A stretch of 26,757 nucleotides of DNA, from positions 1 through 26,757 of the IMG/VR virus record IMGVR_UViG_3300008216_001513; one strand, 5' to 3'. Below, piece after piece: positions 25,601 through 26,757 of this stretch. The stretch's first letter is position 1. Every line of letters starts with the position of its first letter. Both the position numbers and the translations under genes were made by a program. The notes under the pieces were generated by a model. That model worked only from the letters and a program-made list of their open reading frames with translations. It was not told the origin of the DNA and ran no database searches. The stretch is from a virus.

Positions 25601-25870
25601 ATTGCTAATACATATACAGATAGTAATGCTGAGAAGTTTATAGGATTTAATACCGCAGAGGTAAGCGCAGGAGCCTCAGCTACGATTACAGTGAAAGGTG
25701 GGTTAAATGAAAATCAGAGTAGTCTTACTGTAGGACAAGAATATTGGATTGGAGATAGTGGTAAGTTAAGAGCAGTAAAACCTGCGGCTACTGGTTCTTT
25801 GTATAGAGCAGGACTAGCTGTCACGGCTTCCAATCTATTTGTTTTCAATGATAGAGGAGAAGGACAATAA
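22613..25870 (+). CDS. Tail fibre / receptor-binding protein, 1085 aa
   Basis: This is probably the host-recognition fibre. Near the N-terminus it has GDIMYASSTSQLSRLAIG followed by SGATAPEW. A second copy-like segment at about 420-455 reads NDGQVLTSAGAGQPPAFENA. Both are the Gly-Asp-x-hydrophobic-Tyr and Gln-Val-Leu-x-x phrases frequent in phage fibre shafts. Residues 480-900 repeat strands of the form WDETNDRVIVLGG and RVGVWDNTTQQITWHAF, suggesting a beta-propeller-like or repeated-blade head. The C-terminal 90 residues carry GASATITVKGG and LTVGQEYWIGDSGKLRA, the common fibre-tip module. It is Thr/Ser/Gly/Asn-rich with few charges. AAGGAGG precedes the ATG. Confidence 0.85.
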   Translation: MANELRHADVGTALSKTEWESTTGHIFNSQAAGDIMYASSTSQLSRLAIGSAATLLATNSGATAPEWIAQSAITALTGLVTIGAAGATTNIVAGDVTMYNAVNDGNPSISIGSSSAERFVITPTYTSGAQLLDYVKFSTVEASSTANRGKYIFDVDGTDIVTIDDGGIDLASGKTFAINGTDIVSSPITALNSATANELVTVGSTTTELDAEANLTYSSDVLATTSSSASLPRIDITNTHAGATAGEIRFNKDSASGDDSDVMGTISWYGTDAAENTHQQLAYVDSIITDSAHGSEAASLRFYVAENDGTNTLGLQLAGQADADGEIDVTIGAGAASTTTIAGTLTMGSTAALTNAGLVAVTNQSNIAGVGTITSGTWQGTAIAQAYIADNSISLAKMAHGTDGNLITYDASGAPAAVATGNDGQVLTSAGAGQPPAFENAASGGTVTLTAFEDLAEGMPVAYYNDSGTIKASSIYGFSESTETETSSYFASKNNDARTQGITYCEGIQRFVEISNFGGTSAATYGRVGVWDNTTQQITWHAFVQLISDTAGPRHVHWDETNDRVIVLGGAGSYETQGWVFTVDTTNNVFYTSGTYAAGTPVTIQGSTHPYPTSGIQGWHDTATNTSIVMMTGYQGGSTLSQRLFMGLLVVGGTNNTTLSVQSALQEVHQDTQGGSTHTVTNNQFVWYNPTSGTAYGLIYFNDGSDSEELKVRAFTHDDGTDGAAIILGSYYEPFGADSGHSTLGAGAMSTASPQTSVGCNTKTISVDTSNGNFVIAAAWYNNTASMYIPVLVALKVDASDRTITGAGAGISTPRGTDNLGVRDYKIKGADWVQVYPTVTSANYHYDDATASNTNYGYYFIINYDPDLDCHVMIASVNPRAMVSKAHGGKRFPSAQDSRGIGVSTYTLGGTDDLVITEGSNPSLIRSPYRWGADGANEFTDTIAYGTGGWALPYDTTNNIMHFMPADTSSGRMVDGVSFENSGYFCFRKPNQTTQTIANTYTDSNAEKFIGFNTAEVSAGASATITVKGGLNENQSSLTVGQEYWIGDSGKLRAVKPAATGSLYRAGLAVTASNLFVFNDRGEGQ

Positions 25871-26148
25871 TGAAGACTTTAGTATCAACCGGCGCAAATC
25901 TTGGAGTAAATGTTTCATATTTTTTAGAAGCCGACAGTTTGAACATAGATATAAGCGGCCCTGAGATTGTTGTGGGTGACATGAAAATTATGGCAGGTGG
26001 AAACTGGCCCCCAGCAGAAGCTGTTGTTCATGAGAATGTTACAACAATTACTGATGAGATTATGTATTTAAAAGGAACCTCTATTAAGGTGGCGGACTGG
26101 GAACCTAGTAAATATACATATAATGGTTCTGTCTGGGCTGCTAGATAG
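25870..26148 (+). CDS. Hypothetical protein coupled to tail fibre, 92 aa
   Basis: It starts at an ATG overlapping the fibre stop (TAATG), with GAGGAGAAGGA just upstream. The chain starts MKTLVSTGANLGVNVSYF, is beta-rich, and has a Pro/Trp turn (GGNWPPAEAVVH) and a terminal WEPSKYTYNGSVWAAR. It is acidic and has no signal peptide or membrane span. Genes directly behind tail fibres are often fibre chaperones or small tip proteins, and translational coupling agrees with that; the sequence itself shows no family. Confidence 0.7.
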   Translation: MKTLVSTGANLGVNVSYFLEADSLNIDISGPEIVVGDMKIMAGGNWPPAEAVVHENVTTITDEIMYLKGTSIKVADWEPSKYTYNGSVWAAR

Positions 26149-26152
26149 CGGA

Positions 26153-26260
26153 ATGAAAGTCTTCTCAGCATCACTCAGGTTAAAACCTAACATCGAATTA
26201 GATATATACTTTATGTATATAAATATTACATTGAACATATATGCAAGGGGCCGTAGGTAG
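26153..26260 (+). CDS. Possible micro-protein, 35 aa
   Basis: An ATG 5 nt after the previous stop opens 35 codons: MKVFSASLRLKPNIELD, then a strictly alternating polar/hydrophobic strand (for example YFMYINITLNIYA) and a basic RGRR end. The alternation is beta-strand-like and ordered enough to suggest selection. The ribosome-binding site is weak (GCGGA). The frame lies in an AT-rich stretch with TATATAC/GTATATA symmetry, so chance cannot be excluded. Confidence 0.4.
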   Translation: MKVFSASLRLKPNIELDIYFMYINITLNIYARGRR

Positions 26261-26317
26261 GAAGCGTGTAAAGATACATGTAAGCAATTGTGCCTACAAA
26301 GGTAACAAAGGTGTAAA

Positions 26318-26757
26318 ATGTTTGTACCCAAAATCAGAGTTCCTAAAATTAAGATTCCGCGACCTACTTTGCCGACGATTAGAATACCTAATCCATTCCC
26401 CAAGATACTGGCAATGATAATGTCCGTTGTAAGGTCTCCTGTCGCCGCGTACAGACGCGTAACGGTCTGGCGCAACTGGATACTAGCAAAGATACAATAT
26501 CTCAACGAGGAGAGCGCCAAGTGGAAGACGGCATTTAATATAGTTAAGTCTCCGTACTCGCTACTCCGGGCGCTAGGGTTCAGTCCGCAAATGGCAATAG
26601 GGTTGCTGGCTATCGGTGGTACGGCTGGTGGAGGTGTCGTGGTTAACGAGACCCTGCTGGCTGAGCGCTCATTCTCTGGCGGTGACAGTGGTATATATGC
26701 CGCACCCCATGACATGCCCAGCACTACGCTGGAGGCGACTATGGCGTGGCGCGAGGA
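26318..26757 (+). CDS. Partial gene running off the right edge, at least 146 aa
   Basis: ATG 26318 has AAAGGTG 4 nt upstream and the frame is open to the window end, so only the N-terminus is visible. The first 30 residues are a Pro/Lys/Ile repeat (VPKIRVPKIKIPRPTLP). A basic helix (MSVVRSPVAAYRRVTVW) follows, then a Gly/Ala-rich hydrophobic stretch (MAIGLLAIGGTAGGGVVV, about residues 94-111) that may cross or touch a membrane, then a polar section with SFSGGDSGIYAAP. I do not recognise a family. It follows the fibre cassette and may be another virion or adsorption protein; a leftward 218-codon frame opposite it is a shadow. Confidence 0.7.
   Translation, partial: MFVPKIRVPKIKIPRPTLPTIRIPNPFPKILAMIMSVVRSPVAAYRRVTVWRNWILAKIQYLNEESAKWKTAFNIVKSPYSLLRALGFSPQMAIGLLAIGGTAGGGVVVNETLLAERSFSGGDSGIYAAPHDMPSTTLEATMAWRE

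Noticed and set aside
26068-26724. Leftward 218-codon frame
   Set aside because: It is the shadow of the rightward partial gene starting at 26318, which has a ribosome-binding site and sensible composition; the leftward frame has no start signal.

Overview
The window is a piece of a tailed double-stranded DNA phage (or prophage) genome. It covers a small-gene module of unknown function and most of the packaging and virion module. A large terminase with Walker A and nuclease motifs, a portal-like protein, a probable scaffold, an HK97-fold-type coat protein and a long tail-fibre protein identify it. I see no tRNA, CRISPR array, insertion sequence, integrase or host gene. The host cannot be named; the promoters fit the bacterial housekeeping sigma-70 consensus. 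The tetramer GATC appears to be absent from the whole window (read by eye), which suggests selection by a GATC-cutting restriction system. No tail-tube or tape-measure series is recognisable, so a short-tailed (podovirus-like) virion is my best guess.

Layout. Positions 1-2880 hold tightly coupled small rightward genes, mostly unknown: a DUF3846-like protein, a CxxC/CxxC zinc-finger-like protein and a 27-residue membrane peptide. A strong intrinsic terminator closes this module at 2914-2947. Positions 2950-3480 have no long rightward gene and are the most interesting part. A 14-bp inverted repeat (3426-3439 / 3466-3479) carries two divergent near-perfect sigma-70 promoters with overlapping -35 regions. 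The rightward one starts essentially on the ATG of the terminase small subunit, giving a leaderless mRNA. The leftward one should make a roughly 130-nt, four-hairpin RNA ending in an intrinsic terminator. A 42-codon leftward gene for a Cys-rich zinc-ribbon-like protein begins immediately past that terminator.

Positions 3481-19010 encode TerS, TerL, portal, a 73-aa helical protein and two giant proteins of 1307 and 2647 aa, probably internal or ejected virion proteins. The 1307-aa protein contains seven tandem 11-residue repeats. A perfect consensus promoter (TTGACA-17-TATAAT, 19011-19039) then starts a second block: probable scaffold, major capsid protein, two small unknown proteins, two beta-rich structural proteins, a 1085-aa tail fibre and a 92-aa protein. 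The right edge holds a 35-codon micro-ORF and the start of another gene that runs off the window.

The genes fit together as a packaging, virion assembly and host-recognition cassette with stop-start overlaps (TAATG or ATGA) at many junctions. Placing two giant proteins between portal and scaffold/coat, and putting an RNA-producing divergent switch in front of terminase, are the unusual features.
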